A stretch of DNA of 64,000 bases. Source: Pseudomonadota bacterium. Its GTDB lineage: Bacteria; Desulfobacterota; Desulfovibrionia; Desulfovibrionales; Desulfovibrionaceae. The stretch covers positions 62,001 to 126,000 of the forward strand of contig JAEWQB010000004.1 of NCBI GenBank assembly GCA_023460395.1. The letters run 5' to 3'. The notes beneath the pieces are model-generated. The model was not told where the DNA came from. It saw nothing but the letters and a program-made list of their open reading frames with translations, and searched no databases. Shown piece after piece: positions 52,168 to 61,235 of the stretch. The stretch's first letter is position 1, and each line of letters starts with the position of its first letter. Made by a program: the position numbers and the translations under genes.

Positions 52168-54147
52168 TTACAGCGTAGTCAGATCTATGGTCTTCCGGGC
52201 CGGATCATACCGGAATGTCGTCCCCCGCAGAGCCTGTGAAACGGAGAATATGGCTTCGCCCATGGTAACAACGACTCCGGGATACACCACACCGGACACA
52301 CGCACGCGGGCATCGGCAAGCTGTGCCATCACCCTATCGCGCTCCTCCGCAATTTGCATGCGTACACCTTCCATCCGTTCCGTAAGCGTGGTGCGCAGCA
52401 TAAGCGCGGTTTCCACGGCTTTGTACTGATCCGGTCGCGCGTTTATGAGAATGTCTTCATCGCTTGCCTCGCCAAACCGCGTGGCAATCTTATGGAGCGC
52501 ATCGCGCATGGAGTCCCTGTCTTTTTCGAGTTCCCGCAACTGCTTGGACTCGGCAGTCACGGTAACGGCTGTGACCACCCCCAGCTCATTCCCCACTTCC
52601 ACGGCCTCCACACCGCCCCGGCAGGTAATAGCGCCGCCCTGTATCTTGCCCCGCCCGCCGCCAACCAGCACCCTGCCGCCGCACAGCACGGTGCTGTGTA
52701 AAAGATAATCCCGTACCACCACGTTTTCGCGTGCCTCCACACAGGCCTCATTGGCATAGCCCAGAAACACACTGCCCCCGCTACGCACAGAACACTGGCC
52801 TTTCATAACCAGTCCTCCGCGCACGTCTATATTGCCCCCGGCGACAATTGTGGCGGATTCCACCACCTCAGCCACCAAAACACTGCCCGGCGCTTTCACC
52901 GAAAACCCAGAAAGAACGGTCCCCGCCACATGCACTGAACCGCTGGCGGCTAAAATATTTCCCGTGGCGTAATCCACATTGCCCGCGACACGCATCACTT
53001 CCTGCACGGAAAGTACCCCTGTGACATACTGGCACAGGCCATCCATCCCGGCGACCACATGAACGCCGTCCTCCGCCATCGCAACGCTGCCATCCAATAC
53101 CACATGCGCGGGAGCACCAGCTTGAGCTGCGATATCCTGTCCGTATACGTCGCACCCGGATTCGCCCTCGGCTGGAGGATGCACTATCGCCACAGTTTGC
53201 CCCGCCCTAACTGCGGGAATGACTCCCCGATCGCGAAAATCCACCCCGCCGCTCACCGTGGCCTTGCCCACGTTGCTGGCAATATCGTGCGGAATGACCA
53301 ATTCCACATAGCCGTCCCGTCCGGGCACAGGGGCACGCCCTCTGGCCAGCGTGAATGCCCCGGCTTCCTCTCCTTCGCCACGGTGCGCCAGCCGTTCCGC
53401 GATTGCCGACCGCTCCACACAGTCCGGCGCAATGCCCATATTCCGCAGCAATGCCAGCATGCGCTCAACCGTGATGGGAACGCCTGCGGCATCCTGAGCG
53501 TATACGGTTCCCTCAATCTCCAGATGATCCGCCGAAACATGCAGCAACGGCTCCACCAACACGGAGGTATCCGTTATTTGCACAAGCCCGTAGATGCGGG
53601 AAACCAATTCGCCGGAGGCGGCGTGCTGCATACAGCCCCCGTGCTCTTCCACCGCGATGCTCCGGGGGCGTTGCCCGGAAGGCGGGGGGAGTTCCTGCCC
53701 GTCCACACGCATACCCGCCGCAGGCTGGACAGCGGGAATCAATTTACCAAAAACATCTCCGGGAAAAACGGGATACGAAAGATTTCCGCAAGGCAGCACA
53801 TAGGCGTCGGTACCCCCGCGAGGCAGAATACCCCGCGCGATCACCACCCGCTCAAAAGATTCCCCAGCGGCAATACGGCGCAACAATTCCTCGGCCCCTT
53901 TGGAGCACATGGGCACCGTAACCCCCGCTTCCCGCAATTGCTCGCGGATACTTTCGAGGGAAAGAGGCCGCCCCGCGCCCCGTGGCTGGTCGTACTTCGC
54001 CACGCCCACCTTCATCCGATCACGCGTACCGGAAAACCGTAGTTGCGCGTCCCGGTCTTTGCCACCCGGCGCACCGGAAGGCTCCCCCCCACGCCCCACC
54101 ACGTCTCCCTCTGCACGGGGGGTTCCGTGTTTTTTTTCCATTGTCAT
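52168..54147 (-). CDS. FapA / DUF342 domain protein, copy 2
   Basis: 659 residues, start supported by GGAGGAGACAGCC. Layout mirrors copy 1 at 35246: a variable N-terminal part of about 70 residues, a region with YVLPCGNLSYPVFPGDVFGKL, the beta-helix repeats (GNVDYATGNILAASGSVHVAG, ESATIVAGGNIDVRGGLVM, GGVEAVEVGNELGV), a coiled coil (about residues 540-615) and a final beta unit (GVVYPGVVVTMGEAIF). Proteins with this domain bind the flagellated pole or act in signal output in other bacteria. It lies between the adenylate cyclase and YgiQ genes, convergent with the cyclase. Confidence 0.88.
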   Translation of the reverse strand: MTMEKKHGTPRAEGDVVGRGGEPSGAPGGKDRDAQLRFSGTRDRMKVGVAKYDQPRGAGRPLSLESIREQLREAGVTVPMCSKGAEELLRRIAAGESFERVVIARGILPRGGTDAYVLPCGNLSYPVFPGDVFGKLIPAVQPAAGMRVDGQELPPPSGQRPRSIAVEEHGGCMQHAASGELVSRIYGLVQITDTSVLVEPLLHVSADHLEIEGTVYAQDAAGVPITVERMLALLRNMGIAPDCVERSAIAERLAHRGEGEEAGAFTLARGRAPVPGRDGYVELVIPHDIASNVGKATVSGGVDFRDRGVIPAVRAGQTVAIVHPPAEGESGCDVYGQDIAAQAGAPAHVVLDGSVAMAEDGVHVVAGMDGLCQYVTGVLSVQEVMRVAGNVDYATGNILAASGSVHVAGTVLSGFSVKAPGSVLVAEVVESATIVAGGNIDVRGGLVMKGQCSVRSGGSVFLGYANEACVEARENVVVRDYLLHSTVLCGGRVLVGGGRGKIQGGAITCRGGVEAVEVGNELGVVTAVTVTAESKQLRELEKDRDSMRDALHKIATRFGEASDEDILINARPDQYKAVETALMLRTTLTERMEGVRMQIAEERDRVMAQLADARVRVSGVVYPGVVVTMGEAIFSVSQALRGTTFRYDPARKTIDLTTL

Positions 54148-54422
54148 GGCTGTCTCCTCCCAATGGAAAGCAATATCTACTGCTTACGGCCTTCGTCCAC
54201 ACCACGGGGCCGGGCAGTTGCACCGCGTCTTGGCAGACACGCGCAACGACATCGCGTTTCCTCTACAGTAAACCAATAACCAAAACCCATACAAGGGCTT
54301 AGCGAACAGAAAATCCGTTTTTTCACAAGCAGCGCGCCAGCCTTCTGCCAAACTTCTCTCTGGCGGGCGGCAGTGCCCAGCTTCCGCTTGCCAGAGCGCA
54401 TCACCATACCTATAGTCCGCCC

Positions 54423-56426
54423 ATGTCATATACTCGCAATACCGCCCCCAAAGGCCGCACTCCCCTCGCACAGCCCGATGTTCTCCCTATGACCCGCGCC
54501 GACATGGACGCGCTTGGCTGGGACGCGCTGGACGTGCTGCTCATATCGGGAGACGCCTACATAGACCACCCCAGCTTCGCCGCAGCCCTGTTGGGCCGCT
54601 GGCTGGTGGCGCACGGGTATCGCGCGGGTATTGTGGCCCAACCCCGGTGGGATACCATAGAAGATGTCTCGCGCATGGGGCGTCCCACCCTTTTCGCCGC
54701 CGTGGGGGCGGGAGCGCTGGATTCCATGCTGGCGCACTACACGGCCTTTCGTAAAAAACGCCACGACGATGCGTACACCCCCGGCGGAAAAGCCGGTGCG
54801 CGTCCCAACCGGGCGGTTATCACGTACACCGGGCTGGTCCGCCGCGCGTTCCCCGGCATTGGCGTTGTTATTGGCGGTATAGAAGCATCACTGCGCCGTA
54901 TTTCCCACTACGATTTCTGGACGGATTCGCTGCGCCGCCCCATTTTGGCAGACAGCAAGGCGGACTGTCTGGTTTACGGCATGGGCGAGCGGGCCATTGT
55001 GGATATTGCCGTAGCGGTAGACGCGCACGGACCGGATTCCGGCATACCGCTGCGCGAACTGGCACTGGGCATTCCCGGAACCGCAGTTATGGGTGGCCTG
55101 CCTCCGCAGGACCAGCAACCGCCCGCGTCCTCTTCTGCTCCCGGACAAGTCCTGCCCGCACCCGGCTTTCTCCCCGTTCCTGAAACCGGATCGGACACAC
55201 CCGCCGTCGTCCTGCCTTCGCATGAGGCCATGGAACAATCCCCGGCCCTGCTGATGACTGCGACGCTTGCGCTGGAACGCCATGTTCACGAAGCGACACA
55301 GTGGGCCGTGCAACCCGTGGGGAACCGGGCAGTCCTCCTTGCTCCCCCCGCTGATCCGCTGAATGAAGAGGAAATGGACAGACTCTATGCCTTGCCCTTT
55401 TCCCGCAAAGCGCATCCTTCTTACGCACAGCCCATTCCTGCGGATGGTATGATACACGCCAGCATTACCACACATCGGGGATGCGGAGGCGGCTGCTCCT
55501 TTTGCTCGCTGGCGCTGCATCAGGGCCGACGCATTGCCTCGCGCAGCCGACAATCAATTATGAACGAAGTGCGCGAACTCGCCACTATGCGGCATTTTAA
55601 CGGCTCCATTTCCGACGTGGGTGGCCCTTCGGCTAACATGTGGCAAGCCATTTGCGCGGCAGACCCCAGCCGTTGCAAGCGGGCGAGTTGCATGCATCCT
55701 TCGGTCTGCCCCCAGTTTCGCGTGAACCAGTCCGCCGCCGTGGATATGCTTCGCGACATACGCGAGGAGCGTGGCGTACGCCACGTGCGTGTAGCCAGCG
55801 GCGTTCGCTATGATCTTGCCCAGCGGGATGACAACGCCCTGCGCGCCTACACCATGGAATTCACCGGCGGGCAGCTTAAAGTGGCACCGGAACACATTTG
55901 TGACACGGTGCTAAACCTAATGCGCAAACCCGGACTTGCCGTATTTGAAGCCTTTCTACGCAATTTCGAGCGTTATTCGCAGGAAGCTGGTAAGGAACAG
56001 TATGTCATACCCTATCTCATGAGCGGATTCCCCGGCTGCACGGATACCGACATGCTGACATTAGGTGACTGGCTGGCCCGCCGGGGCTGGAAGCCACAGC
56101 AGGTGCAGTGTTTCATTCCCACGCCGGGCACAGTCGCCACCGCCATGTTTCATGCGGGTATCGCACCGGATGGCACGCCCATATATGTAGCGCGGACCGA
56201 CGCCCAGCGCCTGCGCCAGCACCACGTTCTCATGCCGGAGACAGGTGGTTCCAGAGCCAAAGGCGCAAAGAAAGGCGAAAAAAGCACAAAAAACTCCATG
56301 CGTAAAAACCACACGGGGCAAACAGAGCACGCACCAAACCGGCGCGGACGGGCAGGCACGCAGTCCCCCGACTCCCCCCAAAAACAACGGCAAACATCGC
56401 GGCCTTCGGCGCGGTACAGCCGCTGA
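54423..56426 (+). CDS. YgiQ family radical SAM protein
   Basis: 667 residues. The N-terminal part (GDAYIDHPSFAAALLGRWL) and the CxxxCxxC motif in HRGCGGGCSFCSLALHQGR mark the YgiQ family, a large radical SAM group of unknown substrate. Further conserved segments are DVGGPSANMW, CPQFRVNQSA, APEHICDTVL and YLIPYLMSGFPG-like VIPYLMSGFPG. An insertion of about 60 Pro/Ala/Ser-rich residues (about 220-280) interrupts the N-terminal half. The tail after about residue 600 is basic and low in complexity. The ribosome site is weak. It is convergent with the FliM/FliG-like gene. Confidence 0.9.
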   Translation: MSYTRNTAPKGRTPLAQPDVLPMTRADMDALGWDALDVLLISGDAYIDHPSFAAALLGRWLVAHGYRAGIVAQPRWDTIEDVSRMGRPTLFAAVGAGALDSMLAHYTAFRKKRHDDAYTPGGKAGARPNRAVITYTGLVRRAFPGIGVVIGGIEASLRRISHYDFWTDSLRRPILADSKADCLVYGMGERAIVDIAVAVDAHGPDSGIPLRELALGIPGTAVMGGLPPQDQQPPASSSAPGQVLPAPGFLPVPETGSDTPAVVLPSHEAMEQSPALLMTATLALERHVHEATQWAVQPVGNRAVLLAPPADPLNEEEMDRLYALPFSRKAHPSYAQPIPADGMIHASITTHRGCGGGCSFCSLALHQGRRIASRSRQSIMNEVRELATMRHFNGSISDVGGPSANMWQAICAADPSRCKRASCMHPSVCPQFRVNQSAAVDMLRDIREERGVRHVRVASGVRYDLAQRDDNALRAYTMEFTGGQLKVAPEHICDTVLNLMRKPGLAVFEAFLRNFERYSQEAGKEQYVIPYLMSGFPGCTDTDMLTLGDWLARRGWKPQQVQCFIPTPGTVATAMFHAGIAPDGTPIYVARTDAQRLRQHHVLMPETGGSRAKGAKKGEKSTKNSMRKNHTGQTEHAPNRRGRAGTQSPDSPQKQRQTSRPSARYSR

Positions 56427-56444
56427 CACCGCCTTACAGGCTTT

Positions 56445-58844
56445 TCACGCCCCGTCAGGCACACAAATACCCCGCTCTCCTAACCGCCGGACAAGAATTG
56501 TCCGCTCCGGTGCCGAAAGCGAAGCCAACAACGTCTTTATCCCACGGCAGCGCCCCTGCGCGTGCCCGCCCGCGTTCTCCCACTCCATGAGTATACTGTC
56601 CGAAAATGCGGTATTTTCCGTACCACTGGCAAGGGGAACCCCGTCGCAAAGCGCCTGCTCCACCACATGGACCACTTCTGCATCCACCAGCCGGGGAAGC
56701 AGAAGACGCTCAAACACGGCAGGGCGACTCCACGCCTCCAGCAGACCGAACACCTCAGCAGCGAATGCGGGGGACCGGTAAAGCAGATGCCGCAGTACCA
56801 GCGCCATAACACCCACAGGCTCTGGCAGTAACAGATGGGCCACGGTGGCGGCGTCACAGTCAAACAGCCGATCAAACGGCATGGCGTGTCCCACCCCGTC
56901 CAAGAGCCGCCGCACCTCATACGCCATGGCGGGCGCCACGCCGCGCATGAGCAGCCTATCCACCAGCCCCCGGTCTATCATCAGCCCGGAAGAGCAGGAA
57001 ATTCCCGGCGCTTCCTCCGCCAGAACATCCGCCGCCTGTGAAGGAAATAGCGAGGGCAGACTCGCCACCGTGGCAAGAAACCGGGCTGCCGCCTGCGGCG
57101 TGCACATTCCCACCACACGCGCCGCATGCCATTCGCCCATCAACAGAGTCCGCGCCACCATGCGCTGTTCTCTGTTCAAGCGACGCAACACGGGTATCCT
57201 GCGCCCTATGCTTCGCATCAATTCATCGCGGACCGACTCGTCCATAGCCGCAAACAACCACTTCCGCCGTTCTTCTGAAAGCTGTTCCAGCACCACGGCG
57301 GCAAACGACAACGGCGCACCGGACAAGGTATACACCAACTCCTCGTCTGAAAGCGCACAAACCGCGCGTACCCGCTCGTCTCCCGCCCAAAGCGCTATGC
57401 GCGGCAGCCTGCTGTCAATACCAACTTCCAGCAAGTGCGACAGTGAAGCCGGACAGAGGAGCGCCAGCACACCGGAGGACTCTCCATCCGAAACTACGGT
57501 GCGCAACATGAGACACACCTCGCCCTGCTGAAATTCAAACACCGGTTCACCGGGGGACAGCGTGCGGCAGCGCCTGCTTTCCACGTCCATCAAGGGGGCC
57601 AGCGCCCATTCCAAATCCAATTGAAACATGCCCAGACAGTGCACGGCAACGGCCTGTTCCACAGTAGAAAGCATTGTGTGCTGGCGAGACTTCCCGGAAA
57701 CAGAAAAACGCCGTTCCGGTCCCCTATCCAGCAGACGGGATGCCAGCAAATGGGCTAGCTGCTCGTCCACTCCCAATAGCGCGGTGCCCCCCAACGGCAT
57801 AAGCTGAAAACTTACCCCCGCAGGCCGGGAAAGGCGCGTCCATGCCGAAGCTTCTACCCGCCGGAACGTTCCGCCGCGAATTGTCCATGGTCGGGAGGAG
57901 AGCGTTCTGAGCCGCCGTTCCACCGCCATAGTGAACCGGCTCATGATCCGCTCCTGAGCCGGGTCCGCCAGCAGCGCGATATCGGAAACCGCTTCTCCCC
58001 GCCCCGCGCGTGGTTCCCCGCCCGCCCCTCTCTCTTCATTTGCCCTGTCCGTTCCCCCCAGCGGGAACCCTGCGAGCCATTCCGCCAGTTGGGCTTCTTC
58101 CTCCGGCGTCAATCCTAGTGGGGCGTCGGAGAACGGGTTGGATTCTGGAAGACGGTTTGCTCCGCCCGTGGTGTCACCTTTGCGGCGGCAAAGTTTTTCG
58201 CCGCGCTTTGTAATCAGGGGAGAAAAGGGAAGAACGGTATCCGACGGGAGATATGTCGGAACAGCAACTTGCCCCGCAGAAACGGAAGCGTCAGATACAC
58301 CGGAAGAAACGGATGTACCGGACGCAGCACAATCTCCCGCCGTGTCCCAACTCACACCATCAGAAGTATCCACAGCCCCCATATCCCCTGCGCCCGGACC
58401 CGCCGGATCACCCAACAGACCCGTCTCCGCCGAACCGCGAAGCCTTTCCTCCTTCTGTCCGCCCCCCCGGCATTCCACAGGAAGGGACGCTTCATCCCCT
58501 TCCACCTCGCGCCCCGGCGAATGCCGACCTGAGAGGGATTCCGGGCAGCACAGTACAAGCGGTCCATCGGGGTGGAACAGCAGCCCGCCGTCCCAATCAA
58601 TGCACGGTACTTCTCTGGAGTCGTCCCCTCTCCCCTCGCGGTTCAGCGTTTGCTTCGGGGAAGCAGCGGGGGCATGCCCATGCCGAAATTCGCCGGAGGT
58701 GCCAGTATCTGCCTGTAAGTCCGCCAGCGCAGGCAGTTCAGCAGGCGGTATTTCCCGGTTCGTCCCGCCTAAATCATGCGCACTCTTTCTGTTGTCACCG
58801 AACAGAGAGAGCACCTTGCGGTATCGTGGCGTTCGCTGCTTCAT
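56445..58844 (-). CDS. FliM-like middle domain fused to FliG-like repeats
   Basis: 799 residues. Residues 1-245 are low in complexity (Gly, Asp, Ser, Pro). LTPEEEAQLAEWLAGF (245-260) resembles an N-terminal FliM peptide. Residues about 290-475 look like the CheC-like middle domain of FliM (DPAQERIMSRFTMAVERRLRTL, SFQLMPLGGTALLGVDEQL, then FEFQQGEVCLMLRTVVSDGESSGV). Residues about 495-715 hold helical FliG-type units (LSDEELVYTLSGAPLSFAAVVLEQL, RDELMRSIGRRIPVL, PFDRLFDCDAATVAHLLLPEP). The C-terminal SpoA domain of FliM is absent. A motor switch or rotor-like adaptor role is inferred. GAGG lies upstream of the start. No standard fliG or fliM is beside it. Confidence 0.7.
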   Translation of the reverse strand: MKQRTPRYRKVLSLFGDNRKSAHDLGGTNREIPPAELPALADLQADTGTSGEFRHGHAPAASPKQTLNREGRGDDSREVPCIDWDGGLLFHPDGPLVLCCPESLSGRHSPGREVEGDEASLPVECRGGGQKEERLRGSAETGLLGDPAGPGAGDMGAVDTSDGVSWDTAGDCAASGTSVSSGVSDASVSAGQVAVPTYLPSDTVLPFSPLITKRGEKLCRRKGDTTGGANRLPESNPFSDAPLGLTPEEEAQLAEWLAGFPLGGTDRANEERGAGGEPRAGRGEAVSDIALLADPAQERIMSRFTMAVERRLRTLSSRPWTIRGGTFRRVEASAWTRLSRPAGVSFQLMPLGGTALLGVDEQLAHLLASRLLDRGPERRFSVSGKSRQHTMLSTVEQAVAVHCLGMFQLDLEWALAPLMDVESRRCRTLSPGEPVFEFQQGEVCLMLRTVVSDGESSGVLALLCPASLSHLLEVGIDSRLPRIALWAGDERVRAVCALSDEELVYTLSGAPLSFAAVVLEQLSEERRKWLFAAMDESVRDELMRSIGRRIPVLRRLNREQRMVARTLLMGEWHAARVVGMCTPQAAARFLATVASLPSLFPSQAADVLAEEAPGISCSSGLMIDRGLVDRLLMRGVAPAMAYEVRRLLDGVGHAMPFDRLFDCDAATVAHLLLPEPVGVMALVLRHLLYRSPAFAAEVFGLLEAWSRPAVFERLLLPRLVDAEVVHVVEQALCDGVPLASGTENTAFSDSILMEWENAGGHAQGRCRGIKTLLASLSAPERTILVRRLGERGICVPDGA

Positions 58845-59144
58845 CCCATCGCCTCTTAACTACGCTTGTCCACGTGGTTTTCCCGCCGTGTTACGGGCAA
58901 CCCGCAGAATTTGCATCTGGTCTGCCATGCGCTCCTGTAGTACAGGAGAACCAAACGGTGCCGAGTCTGTGTGGAGCCGCTTCCGCTGCGGAATTGCGCA
59001 GCTGCCGCGCCCCGGCTTTTTTGCCTTCCGAATAAAAAGGCCACGGACTACCATAGCGCACTCACGCACTCTGTGCAAAGAGGCAACGCAGAATATCGCC
59101 CCGGTATCCGTTGACGGATATCCGGTCAGCGACAGGAGACACCC
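58845..59144. other. Divergent intergenic region without a supported gene
   Basis: 300 bases between the FliM/FliG-like gene and the EVE gene. A minus frame of 72 codons (58860-59078) is Arg-rich and has no recognised family, so it is left out. The stretch must contain promoters for both neighbours; none was assigned. Confidence 0.55.
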
Positions 59145-59609
59145 ATGTCACGCTACTGGCTCATGAAATCGGAACCCGGCTGTTTTTCCATTGATGACCT
59201 GCGCAACGCTCCCAACTCCACCTCTCCGTGGGATGGGGTGCGCAACTATCAAGCACGCAACTTCATGCGTGATGATATGCGCAAGGGGGACAAAGTGCTT
59301 TTCTACCACAGTGTTACGAATCCCTCCGTGGTGGGTGTTGCCGAGGTGGCTCGCGAAAGCTACCCCGACGACACCGCGTGGGATCCAGAAAACAACCATT
59401 TTGACCCTAAATCCACACCGGAATCTCCCCGCTGGTTCATGGTGGATGTCCGTTTTGTGCGTAAATTCGATCAGCCAATTCCGCTGGCGCAACTGAAGGG
59501 CATTCCTGAGCTGGCTGGCATGGAGCTAATAAAAAAAGGCTCCCGCCTTTCCGTCATGCCCGTGAGCCAGCAGGAGTACGAAACCATCTGCGCCATGGCG
59601 AACGGCTAA
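59145..59609 (+). CDS. EVE domain protein
   Basis: 154 residues, the size of stand-alone EVE proteins. The opening YWLMKSEPGCFSIDDL, SPWDGVRNYQARNFMRDDM, GDKVLFYHS and WFMVDVRFVRKF are EVE-domain signatures; this PUA-like fold binds modified bases in DNA or RNA. A specific ligand is not known here. GACAGGAGACACCC precedes the start. It begins a small same-strand run EVE, SlyX, thioesterase with gaps of about 35-50 bases. Confidence 0.9.
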   Translation: MSRYWLMKSEPGCFSIDDLRNAPNSTSPWDGVRNYQARNFMRDDMRKGDKVLFYHSVTNPSVVGVAEVARESYPDDTAWDPENNHFDPKSTPESPRWFMVDVRFVRKFDQPIPLAQLKGIPELAGMELIKKGSRLSVMPVSQQEYETICAMANG

Positions 59610-59644
59610 TTTATCAGCCGTATTCCCACCAAAGGAGAATTTTT

Positions 59645-59863
59645 GTGGATACCTTGGAAGAGCGTCTCACCAGATTGGAAGAGACTTTGTATTTTCAAGA
59701 TCGCACCATTCAGGAACTGAACGAGGCACTTACCGCTCAACAATTCCAGTTGGATGAGATGCATAAATTAATGCAGGCCCTGCAAACTAAATTGCGCAGT
59801 CTGGCACCCGTGCTGGATACCGGCGGCGAAAACACCCCGCCCCCCCATTACGGCTCAGTATAA
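59645..59863 (+). CDS. slyX: SlyX family protein
   Basis: 72 residues from a GTG with AAAGGAG upstream. The sequence is an amphipathic coiled coil (LEERLTRLEETLYFQDRTIQEL, QQFQLDEMHKLMQ) ending in PPHY, the SlyX hallmark. SlyX proteins form coiled-coil oligomers and their function is unknown. Confidence 0.9.
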   Translation: MDTLEERLTRLEETLYFQDRTIQELNEALTAQQFQLDEMHKLMQALQTKLRSLAPVLDTGGENTPPPHYGSV

Positions 59864-59913
59864 CCGCAAGGCCGCTCTTTCGCGCCATAGGCCCCGCCCG
59901 CACAGGAATACCC

Positions 59914-60333
59914 ATGAACAGCTACCTAGCCCACGTCAGACGCGAGAACCAGACCGTCAATCCCGTTCTCCGTCTTCTGCATATCACCGTTGACCACGCC
60001 GACAGCGGCACGGCGCGGCTCACTCTGCATGCCGACACCAGCACTGCGCAAGGAGCGGGTATGCTTTCCGGCGGTGTACTGAGCACGTTGCTGGACGAGG
60101 CCATGGCCCACGCGGTGCTTTCCTGCCTGCATGACGGACAGCGTACCGCCACCGTGGACCTGCACGTTCAGTTCCTCTCCGGCGCACGCCCCGGCGACAC
60201 CATTACCGCCGAGGCACAGGTTGTGAAAAACGGCAGCAGTATCGCCTTTGTGCAGGCGGAAGCACGCGCGAAAACAACCCTTGTAGCCACGGCCTCAGCT
60301 TCTTTTCATCTCTCTCGCGCTCCACGCGGCTGA
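59914..60333 (+). CDS. PaaI-type hotdog thioesterase
   Basis: 139 residues, single hotdog domain. GAGMLSGGVLSTLLDEAMAHAV carries the conserved Gly-rich helix with the catalytic Asp/Glu region, and TATVDLHVQFLSGARPGDTITAEAQVV the following strands. It likely hydrolyses an acyl- or aryl-CoA thioester; the substrate is not known. An AGGAATACCC precedes the start. A perfect inverted-repeat terminator lies downstream, between this gene and livF. Confidence 0.88.
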   Translation: MNSYLAHVRRENQTVNPVLRLLHITVDHADSGTARLTLHADTSTAQGAGMLSGGVLSTLLDEAMAHAVLSCLHDGQRTATVDLHVQFLSGARPGDTITAEAQVVKNGSSIAFVQAEARAKTTLVATASASFHLSRAPRG

Positions 60334-60369
60334 CGCTGCGTTTCCCGCACTGCCCGCCGCATACGAAAA

Positions 60370-60395
60370 AGGCGTTGGAGATATCTCCAACGCCT
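60370..60395. terminator. Perfect 26-bp palindrome, bidirectional terminator
   Basis: AGGCGTTGGAGAT is followed directly by its exact inverse ATCTCCAACGCCT; on the minus strand TTTTTCG follows and on the plus strand GAGTTTCC. It lies between the convergent thioesterase and livF genes. Confidence 0.82.
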
Positions 60396-60509
60396 GAGTT
60401 TCCAATACCCGGACTCTGTATAAAACAGTTGCCACCCCGCCTTTGCCGGAGAAAACCCCGGCACCGCTCTTCAGGAGCGGAAAGGGGGAAGAGACTCGGC
60501 ATACGGGCG

Positions 60510-61223
60510 TTAGTGGCCCTTGCCTCCCAAATAGGCATTCTGAATATCAGGATTACGCAATAGCGCATCGGCAGAATCCGCCAAAACCACGTTGCCTACT
60601 TCCATTACGTAGCCCCGGTTAGCCAATTTCAGCGCGGCGCGGGCATTCTGTTCCACTAGTACAACGGTCACGCCCGCCTTGTTGATGGTCCGTACCGTAT
60701 TAAAAATGGACTTGACCAGAATGGGCGCAAGGCCAAGAGACGGCTCGTCCAGCAACAGCACACGGGGATTTGCCATGAGCGCCCTGCCGATGGCTAGCAT
60801 CTGCTGTTCCCCACCGGAAAGCGTGCCCGCCAATTGTTCCCGGCGTTCTTCCAGCCGGGGAAAAAGCTCATAAATCCATTCTTCGTTCCGCCGAATCACA
60901 CCTTTGTCCGTCAGGGTGAACGCCCCCAGCATCATATTTTCCCGAACCGTCAGAGTGGAAAACACCCGCCGTCCTTCGGGAGACTGGGCAATGCCGGTGC
61001 GAACCACCTGATGCGCCGGTAACGTGTGCAGAGGTTTTCCTTCCAGCAACACCTCGCCCTGCGTCACCTTCACCAGCCCGCATACGGCGTTAAGCGTAGT
61101 GGACTTTCCGGCCCCGTTAGCACCTAAAATAGTAACGATTTCACCCTCTTCTACAACCAGACTGATGCCGTGCAACGCCTCGACATTACCGTATTGTACG
61201 TGCAGATTTCGAATTTCGAGCAT
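60510..61223 (-). CDS. livF: Branched-chain amino acid ABC transporter ATP-binding protein LivF
   Basis: 237 residues, standard LivF length. Walker A GANGAGKST, signature LSGGEQQMLAIGRAL, Walker B RVLLLDEPSLGLAP and the family opening LEIRNLHVQYGNVEALHGISL are intact. With LivG it powers uptake of leucine, isoleucine and valine by LivH-LivM. It is the last gene of the minus-strand livKHMGF run, 12 bases after livG. Confidence 0.95.
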   Translation of the reverse strand: MLEIRNLHVQYGNVEALHGISLVVEEGEIVTILGANGAGKSTTLNAVCGLVKVTQGEVLLEGKPLHTLPAHQVVRTGIAQSPEGRRVFSTLTVRENMMLGAFTLTDKGVIRRNEEWIYELFPRLEERREQLAGTLSGGEQQMLAIGRALMANPRVLLLDEPSLGLAPILVKSIFNTVRTINKAGVTVVLVEQNARAALKLANRGYVMEVGNVVLADSADALLRNPDIQNAYLGGKGH

Positions 61224-61235
61224 TCCGGCATTCTC

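Noticed and set aside
58860..59078. A 72-codon minus-strand frame just upstream of the FliM/FliG-like gene
   Set aside because: It is Arg-rich, has no clear ribosome site and no recognised family. It could be real, but the sequence does not support a call.
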